A stretch of DNA of 39,217 nucleotides, taken from positions 1-39,217 of the forward strand of contig JAQXHU010000025.1 of NCBI GenBank assembly GCA_029007435.1. Reading direction: 5' to 3'. The DNA comes from Bacteroidales bacterium. GTDB lineage: Bacteria; Bacteroidota; Bacteroidia; Bacteroidales; UBA932. The position numbers and the translations under genes are program-made. This document shows positions 31,930 through 39,217 of the stretch, piece after piece. Each line of letters begins with the position of its first letter. Position 1 is the stretch's first letter. The notes under the pieces are model-generated. The model saw nothing but the letters and a program-made list of their open reading frames with translations. It was not told the origin of the DNA and did not search any database.

Positions 31930-32376
31930 CTACATACGCACTTTGGCGATAATCTTGTGAATATCGCCTTCAGATATGGCCGGGAGATGAGCGTCTTCCG
32001 GCCATACTATTACCATATCACCGGGATTAATCGAGACAAATGTATCAGGCTCGTCGTTACTCAGCGCACAGTCGCAAGACGCGTCATAAGGCTTTGAAAA
32101 TGATGAAAGTTTCCCGGCGGACTTGATGCCGATGGACTCTTTCCCGGAAATCAGGAAATGAACGTCGATATAATCTTTATGAATTTCAATAGGCTGGCCC
32201 TCAGGATTCTTGCCGGCCATTCTGACGTGGTTGACGAACAAGCTGTCGCCGTCAATCTCGTTCCGGCCTTCCGGGAGAGTTTCAAAATCAGTCTTCTTTA
32301 TAAAATCGAAAAGTTTCTGAAACTCCGGATGCATCTGTGCATATCTCCAGCACTCGTTGATATTTGTAAGTATCAT
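31930..32376 (-). CDS. YhcH/YjgK/YiaL family protein (NanQ-like)
   Basis: A 148-residue single-domain beta-barrel protein of the DUF386 (YhcH/YjgK/YiaL) family. Diagnostic residues are in GDSLFVNHVRMAGKN, the conserved IEIHKDYIDVHFLISGKESI, and GDMVIVWPEDAHLPAI, where a histidine and acidic residues probably bind a metal. A studied member, E. coli NanQ (YhcH), is an N-acetylneuraminate anomerase that helps sialic acid use. No sialic acid genes are visible here, so the role as a sugar anomerase remains an inference. A candidate leader RNA with a hairpin precedes it (32407-32482). It faces the GH109-like gene tail to tail. Confidence 0.88.
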   Translation of the reverse strand: MILTNINECWRYAQMHPEFQKLFDFIKKTDFETLPEGRNEIDGDSLFVNHVRMAGKNPEGQPIEIHKDYIDVHFLISGKESIGIKSAGKLSSFSKPYDASCDCALSNDEPDTFVSINPGDMVIVWPEDAHLPAISEGDIHKIIAKVRM

Positions 32377-32406
32377 AATGTAAAAGTGTTAATAATTACT
32401 ATCCAC

Positions 32407-32482
32407 AAAAAACAATTCACGAGGCAGTCGCACTCACTGCGATTGCCCCGCTACTTAACCTAAACTTAAACTATGAAAAACT
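32407..32482 (-). ncRNA. Candidate small RNA or attenuator leader upstream of the YhcH-like gene
   Basis: On the minus strand an exact -7 box (32496-32489) predicts transcription from about 32482. The first 30 bases are AT-rich. A GC-rich hairpin follows at 32451-32419: a core of ten pairs (one A-C mismatch) around a GTGAG loop, extended by two G-U and two Watson-Crick pairs. GAATTG and six T (32412-32407) come next. The order promoter, short leader, strong hairpin and T-tract fits a roughly 75-base RNA or a conditional terminator 30 bases before the YhcH-like start. The hairpin could also end readthrough from pcrA. No member of a named RNA family is claimed. Confidence 0.5.
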
Positions 32483-32488
32483 TCGTTG

Positions 32489-32496
32489 CAAATATA
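32489..32496 (-). promoter_or_regulatory. -7 box of the candidate RNA/YhcH-like gene
   Basis: The minus strand reads TATATTTG, an exact TAnnTTTG, 113 bases before the YhcH-like start. The spacing leaves a long leader, unlike the short leaders of other genes here. A -33 TTTG at the proper distance is lacking. Confidence 0.55.
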
Positions 32497-32578
32497 CGAA
32501 ACTTTTCAATAATTATATCGTTTTTCAAAAAAGAAACGTCAAAAATATAACTTTTTCTACCAAAGCGACTTAATTCTT

Positions 32579-35014
32579 TCAGTCAGCAGGGCGTATTTTG
32601 GCATATTTAAGCAGCAGAATTTTCACTCCGAACCCGTCAAAGTCCACTTTGGCTTTCAAATCGGAACCATTTCCGCTTATTTCCAAAATAGTTCCGAAAC
32701 CGAATCTGTTATGCTCGATTCTCTGTCCGGCCTTCAGATCCAGCACGGAAACCGGAGCGAATTCAGCATCAGAACCTCTTGCAGGAAAGGATGACGGCTT
32801 TGGTACTGACCGCAATCCGGGCCTCAATTCAGGAGTCCGCTTCTCAGGCCTGCGCTCTATATGCGGTCTTCCTGACTTCCCATATTCAGACCTGCCGTAA
32901 CTTGTTCCCCGGAAAGACTGTCCGAAACCTCCGAAACCGCGCACCTCCGGAGATGGTTCATCGAAATCATCATCCTTCAAAGGATTCGCAATATATTTCG
33001 GGTCAATTTCCTTGATGAACCGGCTTGGAGAATTGGACTCGTGCTTGCCGTTCCTCATTCTGGTGGATGCGAAGGTCAGGTCCACAGCGACTTTGGCCCT
33101 CGTAAGCGCCACATAGAAAAGCCTTCGCTCCTCCTCTATGTCCGAAGGAGAAGCGAACATTCCTCCAGACGGGAAAATGTTCTCCTCCATTCCCGCGACA
33201 TAAACATACGGGAATTCCAGGCCCTTGGCCGAGTGCACTGTCATCAGGGCAATCTTGTTAGAGGAATCCTCATCTTCTTTCACATCCACGGCGCTGAGCA
33301 GGGAAATATCCTCGAGAAAATCCCCGAGAGTAACCAAAGGCAGGTCTGAATCGCTGATTGAATCCACATCGGATATGCTTCCGTCCGCCATCAGCTCCTC
33401 TCTGTATTCGTTCTGGCGGTCCTCCACAAATCCCTGCACACTGTTCAGAAGTTCCTCGATATTTGCCGCTCGTGACTGGCTTTCAACAGTATTGTCTTCT
33501 TTGAAAGAGGCGTAAAGCCCACATTTTGCCGACAGTTCCCGAGCCACCGAGAAAGCGTCCTTTTTCGGAAGGTCGGCATTGGAAGAGGCAATCATATCCC
33601 TGAACGCCATAATCCTGCCTACCGCAGCCGACTTGAGCCCCGATTCAGCCAGGAAAGCGGGGTCACAGGCATTGAAAATAGAACGTCCCGCATTCCTCGC
33701 GGCCGTCGCAAGAGCCTCCTCGGATGTCTGGCCGATTCCCCTCGCCGGTTTATTCAAAACGCGGAGAAACGACTCGTTGTCATTCGGATTGACAATGAGT
33801 TTGAAATAGGACATCATATCCTTCACCTCCGCACGGTCGAAGAACGAATTGCCGGAATAAATCATATATGGAAGATTGCGCTTGCGCAGCGCCTCCTCTA
33901 TCGCCCTGGACTGGGAATTGGTCCGGTACAATATCGCAAAATCTTGATACTGGCAATGTTCCTCACCCATTCTTGAAATAATGGACGAAGCTATAAGAAG
34001 CGCTTCCTCCTGCTCCGTATAGGATTTAATCAAGTGGATTCTGTCCCCTTCCGGTCCTTTTGAGAAACAGGTCTTGGGAATTCTCGAAGTGTTTTTCTCG
34101 ATGACGGAGTTGGCAGCGTCCACAATATTTCTTGTGGAACGGTAATTCTGCTCCAGCCTGAAAAGCCTGCATTCCGGGTAATCCTTCTTGAAGTTCAGGA
34201 TGTTCTCTATCTTGGCACCGCGGAATGCGTATATCGACTGGGAGTCATCTCCCACAACGCAGATATTCCGGTGAATCTGGCTCAATTTCTTCAATATCAG
34301 ATACTGGGCGAAATTGGTGTCCTGGTACTCGTCCACGAGAATATAGTCGAAACGGCCTGCAACAGATTCGAGAGCATCCGGGAAATCCCTGAACAATATG
34401 TTCATATTCAAGAGGATGTCATCGAAATCCATCACTCCGGATTGTTTGCACTTGGCGGCATACAGAGCGTAGATATTGCATATCTCGGGCTTCTTGGCGT
34501 GAGTGTCGTTGGCAATGGCCTGTGCATTGCGCTTGTATGCTTCAGGAGTCACGAGATTGTTTTTCGCCATCGAGATACGGCTGAGGACATCTTTCGGCTT
34601 GTAAACCTTGTCATCCAGCTTCATTTCCTTGAGGCAGGACTTCAGGGCGCTCACCGAGTCACCCGTGTCGTAAATCGTGAAATTGGCAGGATAGCCGAGA
34701 CGGTCGGCGAACTCCCTGAGAAAACGTATGAAAATGGAATGGAACGTACCCATATACAGTCGTCTGGCCTTCCTGTCACCCACCATCGAAGAGATACGTT
34801 CCTTCATCTCTGTCGCGGCTTTTTTGGTGAATGTCAAAGCGAGGATCCTGTCCGGCTCGCATCCCTTCTCAAGGAGATATGCGACCCTGCCTGTCAGCAC
34901 CCTTGTCTTCCCCGCGCCCGCACCTGCAACAATGAGCACAGGCCCGTCAGTCTGGCTCACCGCCGCTCTCTGCTGGTCGTCAAGCCCCTCCAATATTGTA
35001 CTTCTCTCAGTCAT
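32579..35014 (-). CDS. ATP-dependent DNA helicase PcrA/UvrD
   Basis: An 811-residue superfamily 1A helicase that unwinds DNA 3' to 5' in repair and in removing proteins from DNA. The Walker A motif is AGAGAGKT (residues 30-37), preceded by the Q motif LDDQQRAAVSQ. Further motifs are LALTFTKKAATEM (Ia), YILVDEYQDTN (II), VVGDDSQSIYAFRGA (III), LEQNYRSTRNIV (IV), ALMTVHSAKGLEFPYVYV (V) and EEERRLFYVALTRAK (VI). The C-terminal segment AGQRIEHNRFGFGTILEI is the Tudor-like domain of PcrA, which binds RNA polymerase in other bacteria. The frame reaches 30 codons further upstream via a GTG, but that lies beyond the likely -7 box, so the ATG at 35014 is preferred. Confidence 0.95.
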   Translation of the reverse strand: MTERSTILEGLDDQQRAAVSQTDGPVLIVAGAGAGKTRVLTGRVAYLLEKGCEPDRILALTFTKKAATEMKERISSMVGDRKARRLYMGTFHSIFIRFLREFADRLGYPANFTIYDTGDSVSALKSCLKEMKLDDKVYKPKDVLSRISMAKNNLVTPEAYKRNAQAIANDTHAKKPEICNIYALYAAKCKQSGVMDFDDILLNMNILFRDFPDALESVAGRFDYILVDEYQDTNFAQYLILKKLSQIHRNICVVGDDSQSIYAFRGAKIENILNFKKDYPECRLFRLEQNYRSTRNIVDAANSVIEKNTSRIPKTCFSKGPEGDRIHLIKSYTEQEEALLIASSIISRMGEEHCQYQDFAILYRTNSQSRAIEEALRKRNLPYMIYSGNSFFDRAEVKDMMSYFKLIVNPNDNESFLRVLNKPARGIGQTSEEALATAARNAGRSIFNACDPAFLAESGLKSAAVGRIMAFRDMIASSNADLPKKDAFSVARELSAKCGLYASFKEDNTVESQSRAANIEELLNSVQGFVEDRQNEYREELMADGSISDVDSISDSDLPLVTLGDFLEDISLLSAVDVKEDEDSSNKIALMTVHSAKGLEFPYVYVAGMEENIFPSGGMFASPSDIEEERRLFYVALTRAKVAVDLTFASTRMRNGKHESNSPSRFIKEIDPKYIANPLKDDDFDEPSPEVRGFGGFGQSFRGTSYGRSEYGKSGRPHIERRPEKRTPELRPGLRSVPKPSSFPARGSDAEFAPVSVLDLKAGQRIEHNRFGFGTILEISGNGSDLKAKVDFDGFGVKILLLKYAKIRPAD

Positions 35015-35061
35015 ATTCCAGTATTTCAATTTGCGTTTCGGCCGGATTTTCCAGCGGGCAG

Positions 35062-35069
35062 CGAAATTA
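35062..35069 (-). promoter_or_regulatory. Possible -7 box of the pcrA-like helicase gene
   Basis: The minus strand reads TAATTTCG (one mismatch to TAnnTTTG), 47 bases before the chosen start. It is divergent from the nqr box about 25 bases away. Confidence 0.4.
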
Positions 35070-35093
35070 GTAAAAAAATCCAAAAAAAATGAG

Positions 35094-35101
35094 TATCTTC
35101 G
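35094..35101 (+). promoter_or_regulatory. -7 box of the nqr operon
   Basis: TATCTTCG followed by CA is a one-mismatch TAnnTTTG, 37 bases before nqrA. This TATCTTCGCA form recurs in Bacteroidota promoters. No clear -33 box. Confidence 0.5.
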
Positions 35102-35138
35102 CACCCGAAAAACGAAAAACTTTTAAAGGTTACCTATA

Positions 35139-36497
35139 ATGTCAAACAACATCGATTTGAAACACGGGCTGGACATCCCTATTTCAGGGAAAGCGGCCCA
35201 GAAAACCAGAAAGACGGTGGTTCCTGACGTTATCGCTGTTAAACCGACTGACTTCAAGGGTTTTACACCAAGGCTTCTTGTCAAGGAAGGCGATAAAGTT
35301 CTCGCGGGTTCCCCTGTTCTGGCAGACAAAAAAAATCCTGACATACTTGTCACTTCTCCGGTAAGCGGAACCGTGGCGGAAATCGTCAGAGGCGAAAAAA
35401 GGAAGTTGCTTGCGGTAAACATCAAGGCGGACAGCAAACAGGAGTATGTTGACTTCGGCGTCCAGAAAGTGGCTGATATGTCCACTGAGGATGTCAAGGC
35501 TCTTCTCCTCAAGAGCGGCCTGTGGCTTTCTCTTATCCAGAGGCCATACGGTGTTGTCGCAGATCCGGCAGCAGAGCCTAAAGCCATCTTCGTTTCAGCC
35601 TTCACCACCGCTCCCCTCGCCCCGGTCCCTGAATATGCGTTCAAGGACGAAGTCGAGAACATCCAGACCGGTGTTAACGTGCTCGGCAAGCTCACAAAAG
35701 GCGGCGTGCACTTCTCACTGCGAAGCGACAACTATTCCGGCACTCCTTTCCACAAGATTGAGAATGTTATTCAGCACGTGTTCAGCGGCAAACATCCTGC
35801 CGGAAATGTCGGAGTCCAGATCAGCCACATCTCTCCTATTATGAAAGGTGACACAGTGTGGACAGTTCCGTTCCTGCTTCTCGCCGCTATCGGAAAACTT
35901 TTCAACACAGGCAAATGCAATCTTGCCAGGAAGGTGGCTGTCACCGGGCCGAAGGCCATTGAGCCTGCTTATGTTGACGCCCTCCCGGGAATCAATATGA
36001 AAGACGTCGCCGAATTCTATGACAATGCGGCAGGTGACATCCGTTTCATCAGCGGCGACGTGCTCACAGGAAAGAACGTCGGAGCAGACGGTTCTCTCGG
36101 ATTCTTCGACAACCAGGTCACCCTGATCCACGAAGGCACTGAAAGAGAGCTGCTCGGATGGGCAAAACCTTTCCGTTTCGGCAAATTCAGCTCAAGCCGC
36201 ACATATTTCTCGTGGCTCTGCCCCAAGAAGAACTATGATATGGACACCAACACCAACGGAGGCCCTCGCGCTTTCGTTATGTCCGATGTCTATTCCAAAG
36301 TTCTGCCGATGGACATTTTCCCAGTTTATCTTATCAAGGCCTGCATCGCCGGTGACATTGACAAGATGGAGAAATTCGGAATATACGAGGTTCTCCCTGA
36401 GGATCTTGCCCTCTGCGAGTACGTGGACCCGTCAAAGAACGACATCCAGGCCATCATCGAGAAAGGCATTGACCTTATGATTAAAGAAATGGCTTAA
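35139..36497 (+). CDS. nqrA: Na+-translocating NADH:quinone reductase subunit A
   Basis: A 452-residue soluble subunit of the Na+-NQR complex, which couples electron flow from NADH to quinone to sodium export across the inner membrane. NqrA lines the quinone site together with NqrB. Family segments are the N-terminal KHGLDIPISGKAAQ, KEGDKVLAGSPVLADKKNPD and SPVSGTVAEIVRGEKRKLL (a lipoyl/biotinyl-like hammerhead), then EPKAIFVSAFTTAPLAPVPE and ISHISPIMKGDTVWTV. Length fits the family. It is the first gene of nqrABCDE and is separated from nqrB by 13 bases. Confidence 0.97.
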   Translation: MSNNIDLKHGLDIPISGKAAQKTRKTVVPDVIAVKPTDFKGFTPRLLVKEGDKVLAGSPVLADKKNPDILVTSPVSGTVAEIVRGEKRKLLAVNIKADSKQEYVDFGVQKVADMSTEDVKALLLKSGLWLSLIQRPYGVVADPAAEPKAIFVSAFTTAPLAPVPEYAFKDEVENIQTGVNVLGKLTKGGVHFSLRSDNYSGTPFHKIENVIQHVFSGKHPAGNVGVQISHISPIMKGDTVWTVPFLLLAAIGKLFNTGKCNLARKVAVTGPKAIEPAYVDALPGINMKDVAEFYDNAAGDIRFISGDVLTGKNVGADGSLGFFDNQVTLIHEGTERELLGWAKPFRFGKFSSSRTYFSWLCPKKNYDMDTNTNGGPRAFVMSDVYSKVLPMDIFPVYLIKACIAGDIDKMEKFGIYEVLPEDLALCEYVDPSKNDIQAIIEKGIDLMIKEMA

Positions 36498-36510
36498 TCT
36501 CACGGAAGTT

Positions 36511-37674
36511 ATGGAAGATAATAAGAATACAACACCACAGCCGGGCCTTTTCGAAAGGGGCGGCAAACTTGGTTTCCTTCACTCGACCGTTGACGCATTC
36601 GACACATTCCTCCGCGTGCCTGGCACAGTGACCAGAACCGGAGCCCACGTCAGGGATGCGGTTGACCTGAAGAGAATTATGATAATAGTAGTGATAGCGC
36701 TCGTTCCTGCGGCCCTGTTCGGAATGTGGAACGTCGGCTATCAGCACAGCCTCGCCACAGGACAGGACTGGGGACTGCTCCAGAATTTCTGGTTCGGTCT
36801 TCTGAAAGTCCTTCCTCTTTATATTGTGGCCTACCTTGTCGGTCTCGGCATCGAGTTCGCTTCAGCCCAGATCAGGAACGAGGAAGTCAATGAGGGTTAT
36901 CTCGTGTCCGGAATGCTCATTCCGCTCATCGTTCCTGTTGACGTTCCGCTCTGGATGCTGGCTATAGCTGTAGCATTCGCAGTGCTTTTCGGCAAAGAGG
37001 TGTTCGGCGGCACAGGTATGAACTTCCTGAACCCTGCCCTCCTCACCCGCGCGTTCCTGTTCTTCTCATACCCGAGCAAGATGTCAGGTTCCGAGGTCTG
37101 GATTTCACTGAAAAGCGGCGAGTCCCTCGTCAACGGAGCCACCGGAGCAACACCGCTCGCCTTCGCCACAGAAGGTCTTGACGCAATGAACAACGCAGGC
37201 GTCCAGTACAGCATGTCCGCCTGGGATATGTTCGCCGGACTTGTACCTGGCTCTGTAGGTGAGACATCAGTCATCGCCATACTCATAGGCGCCGTGATTC
37301 TCCTCTGGACGGGCGTGGCAAGCTGGAAGATAATGGCATCCTCAGTTGTCGGCGCCCTCTTTGTGGGCTGGCTCGGCAATGTGTCCGGAGCCACTGACAT
37401 CCCAGCTTGGTATCAGCTGATTATGGGAGGTTTCGCTTTCGGTACAGTGTTTATGGCGACAGACCCTGTCACATCCGCCCAGACAGAGTGCGGCAAATGG
37501 ATCTACGGATTCTTCGTCGGAGCTCTCTGCGTGGTTGTCAGGCTGTTCAACCCTGGATACGCAGAAGGAATGATGCTTTCTATCCTTCTTATGAACACCT
37601 TCGCACCGCTGATTGACCACTACGTCACATCCGCAGCGATTTCAAGAAGAGCGAAGAAAGTAAAAATCGCATAA
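36511..37674 (+). CDS. nqrB: Na+-translocating NADH:quinone reductase subunit B
   Basis: A 387-residue membrane subunit with about ten transmembrane helices that forms much of the sodium path. The N-terminal region holds LHSTVDAFDTFLRVPGTVT and the DAVDLKRIMIIVVIALVPA of the first helix. The FMN attachment motif is NGATGAT with Thr214 as the expected flavinylated residue (family pattern Dxx[ST]GAT, here Asn for the first Asp). FGKEVFGGTGMNFLNPALLT and the later MGGFAFGTVFMATDPVTSAQT are typical. ApbE is needed to attach the FMN, but no apbE gene lies in this window. Confidence 0.97.
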   Translation: MEDNKNTTPQPGLFERGGKLGFLHSTVDAFDTFLRVPGTVTRTGAHVRDAVDLKRIMIIVVIALVPAALFGMWNVGYQHSLATGQDWGLLQNFWFGLLKVLPLYIVAYLVGLGIEFASAQIRNEEVNEGYLVSGMLIPLIVPVDVPLWMLAIAVAFAVLFGKEVFGGTGMNFLNPALLTRAFLFFSYPSKMSGSEVWISLKSGESLVNGATGATPLAFATEGLDAMNNAGVQYSMSAWDMFAGLVPGSVGETSVIAILIGAVILLWTGVASWKIMASSVVGALFVGWLGNVSGATDIPAWYQLIMGGFAFGTVFMATDPVTSAQTECGKWIYGFFVGALCVVVRLFNPGYAEGMMLSILLMNTFAPLIDHYVTSAAISRRAKKVKIA

Positions 37675-37685
37675 CTTTTATTGAT

Positions 37686-38513
37686 ATGAATACTAACGGT
37701 AATATATACACAGTCATCTACACGACTCTTGTCGTAGTGCTGGTTGCCGCCATTCTCGCCACTGTGTCCCAGGTACTGGCCCCGAAGCAGGATGCCAATG
37801 TAAAAGCGGAGACAATCAGCCAGATGCTCGCGGCCGCAAAATTCTACGAGAAGAGCGAGCTTGACGCGATGGGCAATGACAAGGTGCTGGATGCCTACAG
37901 GAAAGCGGCCAAAGAGGCCTTCCTTATCAAGGCTGACGGCACACTCGACAGGAATCTCGACATCGAGAACTGCGAGATTGTATCGACATCCGCGCTCAAG
38001 GCGCAGAACAAACTCATCAGAAACGGAGTGGAGAACGAAGTGTCCATCCCTGTCGTGATTTTCGAACAGGACGGAAGCAAAGTCACCGTAATCGCCTGCT
38101 ACGGTGCCGGACTTTGGGGCCCGGTATGGGGTTATGTCGCTGTGAATGAGGACAAGACTATCAAAGGAGTGTATTTCGACCACGAAAGCGAGACTCCGGG
38201 CCTCGGTGCCAAGATCAAGGACGACCCTCAGTTCAGGGCTGAGTTCGAGGGCAAATCCATTGTATATAACGGAGATGCCCCTGCATTCAGCATCGTGAAA
38301 GGCGGCGTTCCGGAAGGCGTTGCCAACGCAGTTGACGCAATCACCGGAGCCACAATGACCTGCAACGGACTCAATGCAGCTCTCCAGACCTGGATTGCAG
38401 CATACGAGCCTTACCTCAACGCCATCCAGGCAAGAGGCGGAATTCTTCGCGAACTTGTTCAGTCTGCGGATTCACTTTCCACAGCCGCTGACAGTCTTTC
38501 AACCGCTAACTAA
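37686..38513 (+). CDS. nqrC: Na+-translocating NADH:quinone reductase subunit C
   Basis: A 275-residue subunit with one N-terminal transmembrane helix (IYTTLVVVLVAAILATVSQVL) and a periplasmic FMN domain. GLWGPVWGYVAV and HESETPGLGAKIKDDPQFRA are family hallmarks. The flavinylation motif DAITGAT ends at Thr223, close to the position of the FMN threonine in the Vibrio enzyme. The protein is a little longer than usual because it ends in a low-complexity tail with a tandem DSLSTAADSLSTAN. It starts 11 bases after nqrB and is followed by a rare good Shine-Dalgarno site for nqrD. Confidence 0.96.
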   Translation: MNTNGNIYTVIYTTLVVVLVAAILATVSQVLAPKQDANVKAETISQMLAAAKFYEKSELDAMGNDKVLDAYRKAAKEAFLIKADGTLDRNLDIENCEIVSTSALKAQNKLIRNGVENEVSIPVVIFEQDGSKVTVIACYGAGLWGPVWGYVAVNEDKTIKGVYFDHESETPGLGAKIKDDPQFRAEFEGKSIVYNGDAPAFSIVKGGVPEGVANAVDAITGATMTCNGLNAALQTWIAAYEPYLNAIQARGGILRELVQSADSLSTAADSLSTAN

Positions 38514-38514
38514 A

Positions 38515-38520
38515 GGGAGG
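38515..38520 (+). promoter_or_regulatory. Shine-Dalgarno site of nqrD
   Basis: GGGAGG lies 7 bases before the nqrD ATG. Strong sites of this kind are scarce in the window, so it stands out and supports the chosen start. Confidence 0.6.
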
Positions 38521-38527
38521 ATTTGAT

Positions 38528-39148
38528 ATGAACGCAAAAATAAAAGAAACTCTTTTGAATCCGATCTTCAAGGGCAATCCTATCACCACCCTTATCCTCG
38601 GTATATGTTCAGCCCTGGCCGTGACCGTCCAGCTGAAAGGAGCATTCGTAATGGGCCTTTCGGTTATCGTCGTGACCAGTTTCTCGAACTTCATCGTTTC
38701 CTGTATGAGGAATTCCATCCCTACCAGGGTGCGTATCATCGTGCAGCTTGTGGTGGTTTCCCTGATGGTGATTCTTGTGGACCAGTTTCTCAAGGCATAT
38801 GCCTACAGTATTGAGAAACAGCTCTCTGTATATATCGGACTTATCATCACCAATTGTATTGTGATGGGCCGCATCGAGGCATTCGGTCTCGGCAACAAGC
38901 CGATTCCATCTTTCCTCGACGGTCTCGCCAACGGTGCCGGCTATGCAATGATTCTCATAATCATCGCATTCTTCCGCGAACTCCTCGGCTCAGGAACATT
39001 GTTCGGATTCCAGGTGATCCCGCAGTGTCTCTATGACCTCGGTTACATGAACAACGGTCTCGTGATCCTTCCTCCGATGGCCCTCATCCTCCTCGGATGC
39101 ATCGTATGGGTACAGAGGAGCATCCAGAAAGACCTTCAGGAGAAATAA
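38528..39148 (+). CDS. nqrD: Na+-translocating NADH:quinone reductase subunit D
   Basis: A 206-residue membrane subunit with six helices, related to RnfE/RsxE. Its family segments are NPIFKGNPITTLILGICSAL at the start, SNFIVSCMRNSIPTRVRIIV, IGLIITNCIVMGRIEAFGLG and GLANGAGYAMILIIIAFFRE. Cysteines in the ICSAL and ITNCIV segments are the ones that, with NqrE, hold the intramembrane iron-sulfur centre in studied enzymes. It lies 14 bases after nqrC and 18 bases before nqrE. Confidence 0.97.
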   Translation: MNAKIKETLLNPIFKGNPITTLILGICSALAVTVQLKGAFVMGLSVIVVTSFSNFIVSCMRNSIPTRVRIIVQLVVVSLMVILVDQFLKAYAYSIEKQLSVYIGLIITNCIVMGRIEAFGLGNKPIPSFLDGLANGAGYAMILIIIAFFRELLGSGTLFGFQVIPQCLYDLGYMNNGLVILPPMALILLGCIVWVQRSIQKDLQEK

Positions 39149-39166
39149 CATTAACACTCATTCGAA

Positions 39167-39217
39167 ATGGAATATTTAAGCTTATTCGTAAAGTCAATTT
39201 TCGTTGACAATATGATT
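39167..39217 (+). CDS. nqrE: Na+-translocating NADH:quinone reductase subunit E, 5' part only
   Basis: Only the first 17 codons are inside the window: MEYLSLFVKSIFVDNMI, the well conserved start of NqrE. The rest of the membrane subunit, and nqrF, should follow beyond the right edge. Confidence 0.88.
   Translation, partial: MEYLSLFVKSIFVDNMI

Noticed and set aside
32419..32451. The GC hairpin as a plus-strand terminator
   Set aside because: On the plus strand no T-tract follows (it reads TACTTAACC) and no plus-strand gene ends there; the minus strand has the T-run.
32473..32550. 25-codon plus-strand ORF beginning MKNFVANIRN in the gap before the helicase gene
   Set aside because: It is antisense to the -7 box of the candidate RNA, has no promoter on its own strand and ends in AT-rich sequence. 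A chance ORF is more likely.
34271..35092. 273-codon plus-strand open frame opposite the helicase
   Set aside because: All helicase motifs lie on the minus strand in one intact frame.

Overview
The window looks like a chromosomal segment of a member of the Bacteroidales (Bacteroidota) with roughly 50% GC. The evidence is the set of Bacteroidota-typical families (DUF5074/YncE-like surface propeller, DUF5686, DUF3244, 6-bladed propeller lipoproteins, type B L31, Na+-NQR, NAD-dependent SDR-type threonine dehydrogenase, GH109-like lipoprotein). In addition, -7 boxes of the Bacteroidota form TAnnTTTG recur ahead of genes, and Shine-Dalgarno sequences are almost absent. I see no insertion sequence, prophage, CRISPR array or rRNA. 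The genus cannot be fixed from sequence alone.

Layout. 1-1155: a BtuG-like beta-propeller lipoprotein. 1199-9984 (minus): a four-gene tripartite efflux operon in the order tolC-like, adaptor, RND permease, second RND permease. 10084-13989 (minus): an AT-richer locus of a membrane-tethered TPR/HTH regulator, a DUF3244 secreted protein, a thioredoxin-like lipoprotein that appears to lack its C-terminus, an overlapping 59-codon Cys-rich ORF and a 6-bladed propeller lipoprotein. This is the best candidate for a poorly described system here. 14132-16424: divergent kbl and threonine dehydrogenase, which together convert threonine to glycine and acetyl-CoA. 16490-19781: a DUF5686 outer-membrane protein and convergent trmO. 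19863-22618: an M23 lipoprotein overlapping an SSS-family symporter. 22587-23987: a YqiA-like hydrolase/HAD-like fusion and rpmE2 with its own promoter and terminator. 24066-27225: an SGNH hydrolase-glmM-NamZ-like operon with a cell-wall-sugar theme. 27339-27930: DUF486 membrane protein and tRNA-Glu(CTC). 27943-31928: a Tat-exported metallophosphoesterase with a secreted propeller-like protein, divergent from a GH109-like lipoprotein. 31930-32496: a YhcH/NanQ-like protein behind a candidate small RNA or attenuator. 32579-35014: PcrA/UvrD helicase. 35139-39217: nqrABCD and the first 17 codons of nqrE, cut by the window edge.

No gene-free stretch exceeds about 200 bases. The larger gaps are 12168-12363 (a -7 box and a weak hairpin), 13990-14131 (terminator-like inverted repeat and a weak -7 box), 15320-15470 (divergent promoter region) and 32377-32578 (candidate ncRNA and its promoter). 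Several convergent pairs have almost no space between them or overlap at their 3' ends (19050/19060, 22587/22618, 31928/31930), so the genome is compact here.
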